Of a stretch of DNA of 33,959 bases, positions 1 to 6,720 are shown in pieces (positions within the stretch are counted from its first letter, which is position 1; each line of letters opens with the position of its first letter). The notes beneath the pieces were generated by a model. It did not search any database, was not told the DNA's origin, and saw only the letters and a list, made by a program, of their open reading frames with translations. The position numbers and the translations under genes are program-made. The DNA comes from Clostridium sp. (GTDB taxonomy: Bacteria > Bacillota > Clostridia > Clostridiales > Clostridiaceae), in the NCBI GenBank assembly GCA_012512905.1, contig JAAZDF010000042.1, forward strand, positions 1 through 33,959, given 5' to 3'.

Positions 1-83
1 AAATAGAAACTTGGCTCAATAATTATCCAAGGCGGCTATTTAATGGGCTCTCAGCATTTCAATATAAATTAAAAGTAGCGTAA
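1..83 (+). mobile_element. C-terminal end of a transposase, cut by the window edge (IS30-like?)
   Basis: Read from base 3, an open frame of 26 codons ends at the TAA at 81-83 and translates to a basic, aromatic tail containing ETWLNNYPRRLFNGLSAFQY. This WxNxYPRxxFNxxS pattern resembles the extreme C terminus of IS30-family transposases of Firmicutes. Only the end is visible, so I cannot tell whether the element is intact upstream or a remnant. I could not find a convincing right inverted repeat in the roughly 65 bases between the stop and the next promoter, though it should lie there. The family call is tentative; an end of another DDE transposase remains possible. Confidence 0.5.
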
Positions 84-151
84 AATATTGTGTAGGATTT
101 TTCTTTCATTACACTTTACAACCTAGGGAGTTATTATTATCATAAATTTAT

Positions 152-180
152 TTGCTTAATGAATAATAAGGTGTTATAAT
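152..180 (+). promoter_or_regulatory. Sigma-A type promoter of the helicase leader
   Basis: TTGCTT at 152-157 and a perfect TATAAT at 175-180 are separated by exactly 17 bases. Transcription would begin near 187, about 108 bases before the helicase start codon and upstream of the terminator hairpin at 233-262. Confidence 0.7.
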
Positions 181-186
181 ATTTCA

Positions 187-262
187 GTGGTTGAGAGTAT
201 TATAATAAAATGAAATTATGCTTAAGTATGATAACCTTGCAGTATAACTGCGAGGTTTTTTT
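187..262 (+). ncRNA. Short terminated leader transcript / attenuator upstream of the helicase
   Basis: The RNA starting near 187 would meet an intrinsic terminator only about 75 bases later: AACCTTGCAG at 233-242, a five-base loop, CTGCGAGGTT at 248-257 and a T tract to 262. The helicase ribosome binding site follows at 286-290. No other promoter is evident after the hairpin, so helicase expression seems to require read-through. It could be an attenuator, a stable small RNA, or both. Structure and promoter are seen; the regulatory role is inference. Confidence 0.5.
233..262 (+). terminator. Intrinsic terminator inside the helicase leader
   Basis: Ten-base-pair stem with one G-T pair, five-base loop and seven T residues, ending about 32 bases before the helicase start codon. 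Confidence 0.75.
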
Positions 263-294
263 ATGAATAGAAATAAATATATAATGAGGTAAGA

Positions 295-1869
295 ATGGGA
301 AAAACAAGATTTAATGAATTAAATTTAAAAAAAGAAGTTTTAAAATCGATAGACGAAATGGGATATGAGTATCCTTCGGAAATACAAGAGGAAGCAATAC
401 CAGTAATTTTAGATGGAAAAGATATAATAGGCCAAGCTCAAACAGGAACAGGGAAAACCCTTGCATTCGCAGCTCCTATTCTTTCAAAACTTAAAAAATC
501 TAAATCTGTAAAAGCTGTGATTCTTGCACCAACAAGAGAACTTGCTATGCAGGTAAGTGAAGAAACAAGAACTATAGCTAAAAATTCTAATGTAAAAATA
601 CTCGCTGTTTATGGTGGTTCATCAATCCAAAATCAACTTCGTGAATTAAGAAGAGGCGTTGATATAGTTGTTGGAACTCCTGGAAGAATGATTGACTTAA
701 TAAAAAGAAGAGCCTTAAAAGTAGATGAGATAGAGTATCTAGTACTAGATGAAGCAGACGAGATGCTTAATATGGGTTTTATAAATGATATAGAAAGAAT
801 AATGAGAGATATGTCAGGAAAAAAACAAACCATGCTTTTTTCTGCAACAATGCCAAGAGAAATAAAAAATCTATCAAAAAAATATATGAAAAATGATAGA
901 GTTCATATAAAAACTAAAGACAAGGCAATGACCGTATCTACAGTGTCACAGTATTACTATGAGGTTAAGAATCATTTTAAATTTGAATCTTTATGTAGAA
1001 TAATAGATACAGAAGATATGGATTCTGTTTTGATCTTCAGAAAAACTAAACGTGGTGTGGATGAACTTGTTAGAAGTCTAATAGATAAAGGATTTAATGC
1101 AACTGGAATGCATGGAGATATGACTCAAAATGTTAGAATATCTACCCTTAAAAACTTTAAAAATAAAAAAGTTAAGTTTTTAGTTGCAACAGATGTTGCC
1201 GCTAGAGGAATTGATATAGATGCCTTATCTCACGTAATAAATTATGATCTTCCACAAGATGTTGAGTCTTATGTTCATAGAATAGGAAGAACAGGAAGAG
1301 CGAAACAAGAAGGAATAGCTATATCTCTTGCAAGTAATAAAGATAGAAATATGCTAAGAGTTATAGAAAGAACAACTAAAAGTAAAATAACAAGAAAAGA
1401 ACTTCCAAGTGTAGAGGATATTTTTAAATCTAAGAATGAAGAATTAGTTTCTAAGGTTAAAAAGGAAATTGATAAAAAAGGTTTTGAAAAATACTATCCT
1501 ATACTTGAAGAGTTAAAGGAAGAATCATCTATAGAAGATATAGCAGCTGCCTTAATTAAAATGGTTTACAAAGAAGAGCTTAGTTTTGACTATTCGTCAA
1601 ATACTTTAGAGCAGCCTACAAGCCAAACTAGATTATTTATCAATGCTGGTTCTATGGATAAGCTAACACCAATAAAACTTATCGAGTTTTTAGCAGAAAC
1701 TGCGAATATCGAGAGAAAAGATATTGGAAGCATAGATATATTAACTAAATTTTCATTTATGGATATAACTCAAGGTCTTGAAAAAGATATTATAAAAAAT
1801 GCAAACGGTAAAAATTTATCGGGACGAAAAGTTAGATTTGAAGTCGCGTCAAACAAAAAAAGAAAATAG
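295..1869 (+). CDS. deaD: DEAD-box ATP-dependent RNA helicase (DeaD/CshA type) with C-terminal RNA-binding domain
   Basis: This 524-residue protein is an ATP-dependent RNA helicase acting in RNA decay, ribosome assembly or cold adaptation. All core motifs are present: Q motif glutamine near 31, Walker A AQTGTGKT at 48-55, PTREL at 79-83, DEAD at 152-155, SAT at 183-185, ATDVAARGID near 298-307 and HRIGRTGR at 328-335. After the two RecA-like domains (to about 365) comes a linker and, from about 440, a segment starting RLFINAG that resembles the DbpA-type RNA-binding (RRM-like) domain of DeaD/CsdA and DbpA. It is a single-gene unit: GAGGT lies four bases before the ATG and a terminator follows. 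Its leader carries its own terminator, suggesting control by read-through. Whether it corresponds functionally to cshA, cshB or deaD cannot be settled from sequence. Confidence 0.95.
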   Translation: MGKTRFNELNLKKEVLKSIDEMGYEYPSEIQEEAIPVILDGKDIIGQAQTGTGKTLAFAAPILSKLKKSKSVKAVILAPTRELAMQVSEETRTIAKNSNVKILAVYGGSSIQNQLRELRRGVDIVVGTPGRMIDLIKRRALKVDEIEYLVLDEADEMLNMGFINDIERIMRDMSGKKQTMLFSATMPREIKNLSKKYMKNDRVHIKTKDKAMTVSTVSQYYYEVKNHFKFESLCRIIDTEDMDSVLIFRKTKRGVDELVRSLIDKGFNATGMHGDMTQNVRISTLKNFKNKKVKFLVATDVAARGIDIDALSHVINYDLPQDVESYVHRIGRTGRAKQEGIAISLASNKDRNMLRVIERTTKSKITRKELPSVEDIFKSKNEELVSKVKKEIDKKGFEKYYPILEELKEESSIEDIAAALIKMVYKEELSFDYSSNTLEQPTSQTRLFINAGSMDKLTPIKLIEFLAETANIERKDIGSIDILTKFSFMDITQGLEKDIIKNANGKNLSGRKVRFEVASNKKRK

Positions 1870-1878
1870 ATAGTATAT

Positions 1879-1919
1879 AAAAGACAGATCTTATTTTTAA
1901 ATAGGCTTTGTCTTTTTTT
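1879..1919 (+). terminator. Intrinsic terminator after the helicase gene
   Basis: AAAAGACA pairs with TGTCTTTT, the stem extends inward with one mismatch, and a T run follows. It starts about ten bases after the helicase stop. Confidence 0.75.
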
Positions 1920-1972
1920 AGGCATTAATTTGCTTTAAATACTAATAATTACTCTTTAGTTTATCGTAAATA

Positions 1973-1981
1973 TGATATAAT
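1973..1981 (+). promoter_or_regulatory. Extended -10 promoter for dhaKL
   Basis: TGATATAAT gives a TG dinucleotide one base before a perfect TATAAT at 1976-1981. The -35 region is poor, as is usual for extended -10 promoters. It lies about 55 bases before the dhaK start. Confidence 0.55.
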
Positions 1982-2035
1982 AACCTTGAGTAAAGATTTC
2001 TCTAAAACTTATAATAAAATTGGAGGTTTTATAAA

Positions 2036-3031
2036 ATGAAAAAAGTTATTAATAATCCAAATGAAGTTGTAACAGAGTTACTAGATGGTATGGTTTATGC
2101 TCATCCTAACTATGTAAGGCGATTAGAAGGACTAGAAGTTCTAGTTAGAAAAAACGCTCCAGTAGCAGGTAAAGTTGCTTTAGTTAGTGGTGGGGGATCT
2201 GGACACGAACCTTCTCACGGCGGTTTTGTTGGAAAAGGAATGCTTGACGGTGCTGTTGCTGGGGAAATGTTTACATCACCTACGCCAGATCAAGTTTACG
2301 AAGCTGTTAAAGCTGTAGATTCTGATAAGGGTGTACTTTTAATTATTAAGAATTACACGGGCGATATTATGAACTTTGAAATGGCTAAAGAAATGGCTGA
2401 GGCTGATGGAGTAAATGTTGATTATGTAGTAGTTAACGATGACGTTGCAGTTGAAGATTCTACTTATACTTCAGGAAGAAGAGGAATCGCTGGAACAGTA
2501 TTCGTTCATAAACTTACAGGAGCTAAAGCAGAAACTGGTGCAGATCTTAAGGAAGTTAAAAGAGTAGCAGAAAAAGTTATTGCTAACACAAGATCAATGG
2601 GTCTTGCACTTAGTCCATGTACAATACCAGCTGCAGGAAAACCTAATTTTACCTTAGCAGAAAATGAAATAGAAGTTGGTATGGGTATTCATGGAGAGCC
2701 AGGAACACACAGAGAAGAAATAAGACCAGCGGACGAACTTGTTGATCATTTACTTGAAAAAATATTAGAAGATATAGACTATTCTGACAGCGAAGTTGCT
2801 GTTATGGTTAATGGTCTAGCAGCTACACCTCTTATGGAACTATATATAGTAAATAAGAGAGTACATGAAGTGTTAAACGAAAAAGGAATAAAAGTTTATG
2901 ATTCATTAGTTGGAGAATTTATGACATCAATTGAGATGGCAGGTTTTTCAATTACTCTTCTTAAACTAGACGATGAATTAAAAGAATTATTAGATGCTCC
3001 AGCTGATACACCAGCTCTTAAGCATTTATAG
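2036..3031 (+). CDS. dhaK: Dihydroxyacetone kinase, DhaK subunit
   Basis: DhaK binds dihydroxyacetone covalently through a histidine and, with DhaL, makes dihydroxyacetone phosphate for glycolysis. The 331-residue length is normal for the PTS-dependent DhaK subunit. GGGSGHEPSHGGFVGKGMLD at 52-71 is the substrate-binding signature, and IHGEPGTHR places the likely substrate-linking His at 219. GGAGGT stands eight bases before the ATG. dhaL follows after a 23-base gap, so the two are co-transcribed from the extended -10 promoter, with a strong terminator after dhaL. No DhaM phosphoryl donor, glycerol dehydrogenase or DhaS/DhaR regulator lies beside the pair, which is unusual for a complete PTS-type operon. 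The longer single-chain ATP-dependent enzyme can be excluded because DhaK and DhaL are separate proteins. Confidence 0.96.
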   Translation: MKKVINNPNEVVTELLDGMVYAHPNYVRRLEGLEVLVRKNAPVAGKVALVSGGGSGHEPSHGGFVGKGMLDGAVAGEMFTSPTPDQVYEAVKAVDSDKGVLLIIKNYTGDIMNFEMAKEMAEADGVNVDYVVVNDDVAVEDSTYTSGRRGIAGTVFVHKLTGAKAETGADLKEVKRVAEKVIANTRSMGLALSPCTIPAAGKPNFTLAENEIEVGMGIHGEPGTHREEIRPADELVDHLLEKILEDIDYSDSEVAVMVNGLAATPLMELYIVNKRVHEVLNEKGIKVYDSLVGEFMTSIEMAGFSITLLKLDDELKELLDAPADTPALKHL

Positions 3032-3054
3032 AACTGCAAGGAGGACATTTGCAA

Positions 3055-3681
3055 ATGGTAAACACACAAAAAATAGTAGAGGTATTACTCTACACAAGAG
3101 AAATTATAGAGGAAAACAAATTATATTTAACAGAACTTGACGCTGCCATTGGAGACGGAGACCATGGAATTAATATGGCCAAAGGATTTAATGCTGCAAA
3201 AGAAAAAATTGAAAGCAGTGAATTTGACAATCCAGGAGCTTTATTGAAATCAGTAGGAATGGCCCTTATTTCTAAAGTTGGAGGAGCATCAGGACCTCTT
3301 TATGGGACTATGTTTCTAAATGCTGGAAAAATTATTGGAGATAAGGAAGAAATAGATGTTAAGGATCTAGTTGAAATGTTAGATTCAGGACTAGAAGGTG
3401 TAAAGATGAGAGGAAAAGCAAATCTTGGAGATAAAACCATGATTGACTCCATCGAACCATCTATTGAAGCGATGAGAGCCTCTATAGAAGCAGGCGACGA
3501 CTACAAGGTTACTCTTGAAAAAGCTGTTGAAGCTGCAACTAAGGGTGTAGCGTATACTGAAACAATAGCAGCTAAAAAAGGAAGAGCAGCATACCTTGGT
3601 GATCGTAGTATAGGACACAAAGATCCAGGTGCAGAGTCCTTCCGTTTTATAATTAAATCTATATCAGACAGTTTTCAATAA
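3055..3681 (+). CDS. dhaL: Dihydroxyacetone kinase, DhaL (ADP-binding) subunit
   Basis: DhaL holds the nucleotide and transfers phosphate to dihydroxyacetone on DhaK. The motif AAIGDGDHGINM near the N terminus supplies the aspartates and histidine that bind magnesium and ADP, and GGASGPLYGTMF follows in the family's usual place. With the ATG at 3055 the protein has 208 residues, a normal DhaL length. An in-frame TTG at 3049 would add two residues, but AAGGAGG at 3038-3044 sits only four bases from it and ten from the ATG, so ATG is preferred. It is the last gene of the dhaKL operon. In PTS systems DhaL keeps ADP bound and is recharged by DhaM, which is not in this window. Confidence 0.94.
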   Translation: MVNTQKIVEVLLYTREIIEENKLYLTELDAAIGDGDHGINMAKGFNAAKEKIESSEFDNPGALLKSVGMALISKVGGASGPLYGTMFLNAGKIIGDKEEIDVKDLVEMLDSGLEGVKMRGKANLGDKTMIDSIEPSIEAMRASIEAGDDYKVTLEKAVEAATKGVAYTETIAAKKGRAAYLGDRSIGHKDPGAESFRFIIKSISDSFQ

Positions 3682-3694
3682 TAAATAAATAAAG

Positions 3695-3727
3695 ACCAGG
3701 CATATAATTAATGCCTGGTTTTATTTT
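3695..3727 (+). terminator. Terminator of dhaKL
   Basis: ACCAGGCAT at 3695-3703 pairs perfectly with ATGCCTGGT after a seven-base loop, followed by a T-rich tract. It overlaps the stop of the convergent transporter gene. Confidence 0.85.
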
Positions 3728-4625
3728 TTGAATAATAATTTGTTCCTATAACTCCTGAAATAATAAAAACTCCACCTATAATATGATAATAATATAAAGG
3801 TTCTTTTAAAATTACCGCTCCAGCGAAAATTGAAATTAATGTTGCTAGATGATTAAAAATACTTGTTTTTGAAGCCTCAAGATGGCTTAAGCTAAAGTTA
3901 GAAAGAGAAGCTGTAAGAAGAGTTGAAAGAAGTGATAAAAATAGTATTGCGACAATAAAAGTATTTGATTTAAATGGCTGAAGAATTATATTTAAATTAT
4001 TATTTAGAATATGAGTTATTAAATTTATAGAATTAAATACAACAAATCCAGATGTTATAGATACAAAAGTCATATCTAAGAAATGATATTTCTTTGAGTA
4101 TTTTCTAATTAATATAAAGTTTATTGATGTAGATAATGCAGACATTAAAATGAGTGCTATTCCTTTGATATTTTTTGTTGCACCTGAATTTGATCCTAAG
4201 ACAACAATTAAAATTACTCCTAGAACTGAAATTAAAATAGAAGTTCTTTGCTTTATATTAATTTTTTCTTTTAGGATTATAACAGCAAGAATTGAGGTAA
4301 TAATAGGAATGCTTGCATTAATTATCCCAGCCTCTGAGGAAGATACATATTGTAATCCATAAATTTGAAGACTAAAAAACATTAGTGGATAAAATATGCT
4401 AATTGGCAGTATATCTTTGAAAAGATTTTTATTTAAATTAACTTTTATTATTTTCAACTTAAGGAGTAATATTAATGCAATAAATGATATTAAAAACCTA
4501 AAAGCTAATGTTTGAATAGGACTTGAAATACCTATTGTTAATTTATTAAACATAAAAGAAAATCCTATAATTGTTGACTGAAGTAGTACTGCTATATATG
4601 CTTTTGTCTTATTAGTTATATTCAT
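3708..4625 (-). CDS. EamA/DMT-family transporter (drug/metabolite exporter)
   Basis: The 305-residue protein is almost entirely hydrophobic, with about ten predicted membrane segments arranged as two five-helix halves, the layout of the drug/metabolite transporter superfamily (EamA, RhaT, YdcZ relatives). Typical features include a helix-start segment near the N terminus (QSTIIGFSFMFNKLT), ASIPIITSILAVIILKEKIN at the end of the first repeat, and the matching end of the second repeat (SIFAGAVILKEPLYYYHIIG), where the short KEK/KEP turn precedes the last helix. Substrate cannot be inferred. It is a single gene: AAAGGGG precedes the ATG, a plausible promoter lies at 4658-4685, and it converges on dhaL. 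Confidence 0.88.
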   Translation of the reverse strand: MNITNKTKAYIAVLLQSTIIGFSFMFNKLTIGISSPIQTLAFRFLISFIALILLLKLKIIKVNLNKNLFKDILPISIFYPLMFFSLQIYGLQYVSSSEAGIINASIPIITSILAVIILKEKINIKQRTSILISVLGVILIVVLGSNSGATKNIKGIALILMSALSTSINFILIRKYSKKYHFLDMTFVSITSGFVVFNSINLITHILNNNLNIILQPFKSNTFIVAILFLSLLSTLLTASLSNFSLSHLEASKTSIFNHLATLISIFAGAVILKEPLYYYHIIGGVFIISGVIGTNYYSKNKTRH

Positions 4626-4657
4626 ATCGATCCCCTTTTAAAACCATTCTTTATACT

Positions 4658-4685
4658 ATTGTATATGTTTTTTCAGGATTATCAA
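4658..4685 (-). promoter_or_regulatory. Candidate promoter of the EamA transporter
   Basis: On the minus strand TTGATA (4685-4680) and TACAAT (4663-4658) are 16 bases apart, about 35 bases upstream of the start codon. Confidence 0.45.
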
Positions 4686-4770
4686 ATATTTAAAAAATTA
4701 ATGGATACTTAACTTGGCTTTTAAAAATAGTGCTTAAGTGTATGGTATATTAAGTTAAGAGGTGGTAATA

Positions 4771-5724
4771 ATGATTATTAATTCAGTAGGAGAAAAATTT
4801 TTGAGTAAGGAAAATTTAAATCTTCTTTCAGAAGAAAGTGGAGAAGAAATTTTATATATTCCATATAGAGACTTTGATAAAAATTTAGATATTTTAGCTA
4901 AGGCAGAGGCTTTAATTTCTATATCGGGCTTAAAAGTTGAAGATTTAGATAAATTTCCAAAACTAAAGTGGGTTCAATCATTTAGCGCAGGAGTTAATAC
5001 TTATCCTTTTGATGAACTAAAGGATAGGGATATAATTCTTACAAATACTTCTGGTATACATGCTCCCCAAATTACTGATCAAATTATGGGTGTAATTTTA
5101 AGTTTTTCAAGGCGTATACTTGAGAGTATATATAATAAGGAAAATAAAGATTTTAACAGTAATTATAATTTTGAGGAGCTTAAAGATAAAAATCTTTTAA
5201 TAATTGGAGCTGGAAATATTGCAAAACTTCTTGCGAAAAAAGCTAAGGCTTTTGATATGAAAATTACAGGTCTTAAAAGAACAGTAGTGGAGATGGATAA
5301 TTTTGATAAAGTAAAGTCAATAAACAAGTTACACGAAAGCATTAAGAATGCAGATTATGTTGTTAATATACTTCCCCTCACAAAGGAAACCTATAAGATA
5401 ATAGGAAAAGATGAATTTAATCTTATGAAAGAAACTGCAATATTTGTGAACTATGGTAGAGGAGCAAGTGTTGATGAAAAAGCTCTTGTAAATGCATTAA
5501 AGAATAAAAAAATAAGAGGAGCGGCTTTAGATGTTTTTGAAAAAGAACCTCTGCCAAAAGATAGTCCTCTTTGGGAAATGGATAATGTGATAATAACTCC
5601 CCACTCAGGTGGATTTAGTCGTGAAAATGAGCTTAGAGCGGTAAATGAAATCAAAAACAATATTATTAAATATAAAAATAATAAGAAATTAAATAATATT
5701 GTAGATTTGGATTTAGAATATTAA
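4771..5724 (+). CDS. D-isomer-specific 2-hydroxyacid dehydrogenase
   Basis: This cytosolic NAD(P)-dependent enzyme interconverts a 2-keto acid and a D-2-hydroxy acid. With the ATG at 4771 it has 317 residues. A GTG at 4762 would add three residues, but it lies inside the Shine-Dalgarno stretch AGAGGTGG, so the ATG is preferred. The nucleotide-binding loop is IIGAGNIAKLL (about 144-154), with alanine in place of the third glycine of GxGxxG. The catalytic arginine is in NYGRGA (R230), the glutamate in DVFEKEP (near 257-259) and the histidine in TPHSGG (H278), so the Arg-Glu-His triad is complete. It belongs to the phosphoglycerate-dehydrogenase-like branch; the actual substrate is unknown. It is a single gene with an extended -10 (TGGTATATT) about 20 bases before its ribosome binding site. 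Confidence 0.88.
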   Translation: MIINSVGEKFLSKENLNLLSEESGEEILYIPYRDFDKNLDILAKAEALISISGLKVEDLDKFPKLKWVQSFSAGVNTYPFDELKDRDIILTNTSGIHAPQITDQIMGVILSFSRRILESIYNKENKDFNSNYNFEELKDKNLLIIGAGNIAKLLAKKAKAFDMKITGLKRTVVEMDNFDKVKSINKLHESIKNADYVVNILPLTKETYKIIGKDEFNLMKETAIFVNYGRGASVDEKALVNALKNKKIRGAALDVFEKEPLPKDSPLWEMDNVIITPHSGGFSRENELRAVNEIKNNIIKYKNNKKLNNIVDLDLEY

Positions 5725-5733
5725 AATTGATAT

Positions 5734-5778
5734 AAAAACACCAAAATACCCAAGATGAAAATCTTGGGTATTTTGGTG
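5734..5778 (-). terminator. Perfect 18-bp terminator hairpin between convergent genes
   Basis: Bases 5739-5756 pair without mismatch with 5761-5778 around a GAAA loop. On the minus strand the stem is followed by a T run, so it primarily ends the YbjQ-family gene; on the plus strand the tail is weaker but the hairpin directly follows the dehydrogenase. Confidence 0.8.
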
Positions 5779-5796
5779 AGACTTAATTTTATAGGT

Positions 5797-6123
5797 TTAT
5801 ATTTGTTCGAATTTTACAGCAGTACCTGAAGCGCTAACAAGTAAGATATTCTTATTAGGACCAAGAACCTGATAATCTAATGTAAGACCTAAAACTGCAT
5901 CTGCATTTAACTCTAAAGCTCTCTCTTCAAGTTCTTTTAGTGCATCGATACGAGAATTTATTAAATCTGTTTCATAAGAGTTATCTTGTTTATTAAAATA
6001 ATCTGAAAATCCAGCAGCCCCAGTATTGATATTCTTTATTTGAGTCATGACTTCACCAAAAACTATACCTGTATACTCTGTAACAACCCTATTATTAACA
6101 GAATCTGTTGTTGTAATTATCAT
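5797..6123 (-). CDS. YbjQ / UPF0145 family protein
   Basis: The 108-residue protein matches the YbjQ (UPF0145, heavy-metal-binding-like) family in length and pattern: an opening beta strand (MIITTTDSV), TGIVFGEVMTQIKNI, a helix rich in acidic and leucine residues (ALKELEERALELNADAVLGL) and a closing strand with SASGTAVKF. Family members form a small ring-like oligomeric fold; their biochemical role is not established, and no metal-binding cysteine or histidine cluster is visible here. AAGGAAG precedes the ATG. It is a single gene, convergent to the dehydrogenase and divergent from the ArsC-like gene. Confidence 0.85.
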   Translation of the reverse strand: MIITTTDSVNNRVVTEYTGIVFGEVMTQIKNINTGAAGFSDYFNKQDNSYETDLINSRIDALKELEERALELNADAVLGLTLDYQVLGPNKNILLVSASGTAVKFEQI

Positions 6124-6221
6124 TTTTCCACTTCCTTTATATTAACTTAATACAATTATATCTATAAAATCTTATTATTTTATTAAAATTAATGTAAATT
6201 TAATGTTTTTCATAGAGACTG

Positions 6222-6237
6222 ATACCCTAATGGGTAT
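6222..6237. promoter_or_regulatory. CsoR/CstR-type operator candidate (ATACCC-N4-GGGTAT)
   Basis: A perfect six-base inverted repeat, ATACCC and GGGTAT, is separated by TAAT. Operators of the CsoR/RcnR/CstR/FrmR repressor family, which sense copper, nickel, persulfide or formaldehyde, share this G/C-tract arrangement flanked by AT. It lies about 60 bases upstream of the ArsC-like start codon and next to a TATATAAAG sequence that could be a -10 region. The regulator gene is not in the window. The repeat is seen; the family assignment is inference. Confidence 0.45.
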
Positions 6238-6296
6238 ATAAAGTCTTAGTAATATGATAGTATTTAGTTAAAGGATAATTAAGGGAGGTAATATAT

Positions 6297-6677
6297 ATGA
6301 AAATAGCTTTTATTAGCAATGGAAATAGTTTGAGGTCACAACTTGCTGCTTCAATAGCTAAAAAAGACTTTTTGGATTTTGAAATTATTTCTGTAGGAAG
6401 CGAAAAAGATGATAAAGATCCAACAGTATATAGTGTTTTACAGGAAGAAGGATTAGATCTTGAAAATATAGAGTTTAAATCGTTGTTGGATTTAGAATTT
6501 GATTTAGACTATGCAGTTATAGTAGGATGTGAGGAAGGATGTCCTTTAGTTTTTGCAGATAAAATATTTGAATGGGAACATATAGTGAATCCTAAAGATG
6601 AGTCTATAGATGTTTATAGAGAAGCAAGAAATCAGCTGAAAATAGAAATTAAGAAATTAGCAAAAGAAATACTATAA
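6297..6677 (+). CDS. ArsC / low-molecular-weight phosphatase-like protein lacking the catalytic cysteine
   Basis: The 126-residue protein has the size and layout of thioredoxin-dependent arsenate reductase and LMW tyrosine phosphatases. Their N-terminal P-loop is CxxNSCRSQ; here the same place reads FISNGNSLRSQLA, so the nucleophilic Cys is Ser7 (codon AGC) and the second loop Cys is Leu12, while Asn10, Ser11 and Arg13 are kept. Later, VGCEEGCP (C78, C82) resembles the C-terminal redox cysteine pair of ArsC, and WEHIVNPKDESIDVYREARN matches the family's W-x-x-x-D/N-P region and following helix. Without the nucleophile, normal phosphatase or reductase chemistry is not expected. It may be an anion-binding or redox sensor, or another enzyme built on the fold. 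GGGAGGT lies seven bases before the ATG, and a CsoR/CstR-type operator lies upstream. It is a single gene. Confidence 0.75.
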   Translation: MKIAFISNGNSLRSQLAASIAKKDFLDFEIISVGSEKDDKDPTVYSVLQEEGLDLENIEFKSLLDLEFDLDYAVIVGCEEGCPLVFADKIFEWEHIVNPKDESIDVYREARNQLKIEIKKLAKEIL

Positions 6678-6718
6678 AAAAATTCCGGTAATGAATATAT
6701 TCACTACCGGAATTTTTT
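6676..6718. terminator. Bidirectional terminator
   Basis: AAAAAATTCCGGTA pairs with TACCGGAATTTTTT around an inner TGAATATATTCA palindrome, giving A and T tracts on both sides. It separates the convergent ArsC-like and aldo/keto reductase genes. Confidence 0.85.
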
Positions 6719-6720
6719 AT

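Noticed and set aside
4150-4362. Plus-strand frame inside the EamA gene
   Set aside because: It is an antisense shadow of the transporter, with no start signal.
5739-5778. Perfect 18-base inverted repeat considered as a mobile-element end or regulatory palindrome
   Set aside because: It lies exactly between two convergent stops, has a stable GAAA loop and a T tract on the minus strand, so a terminator explains it.
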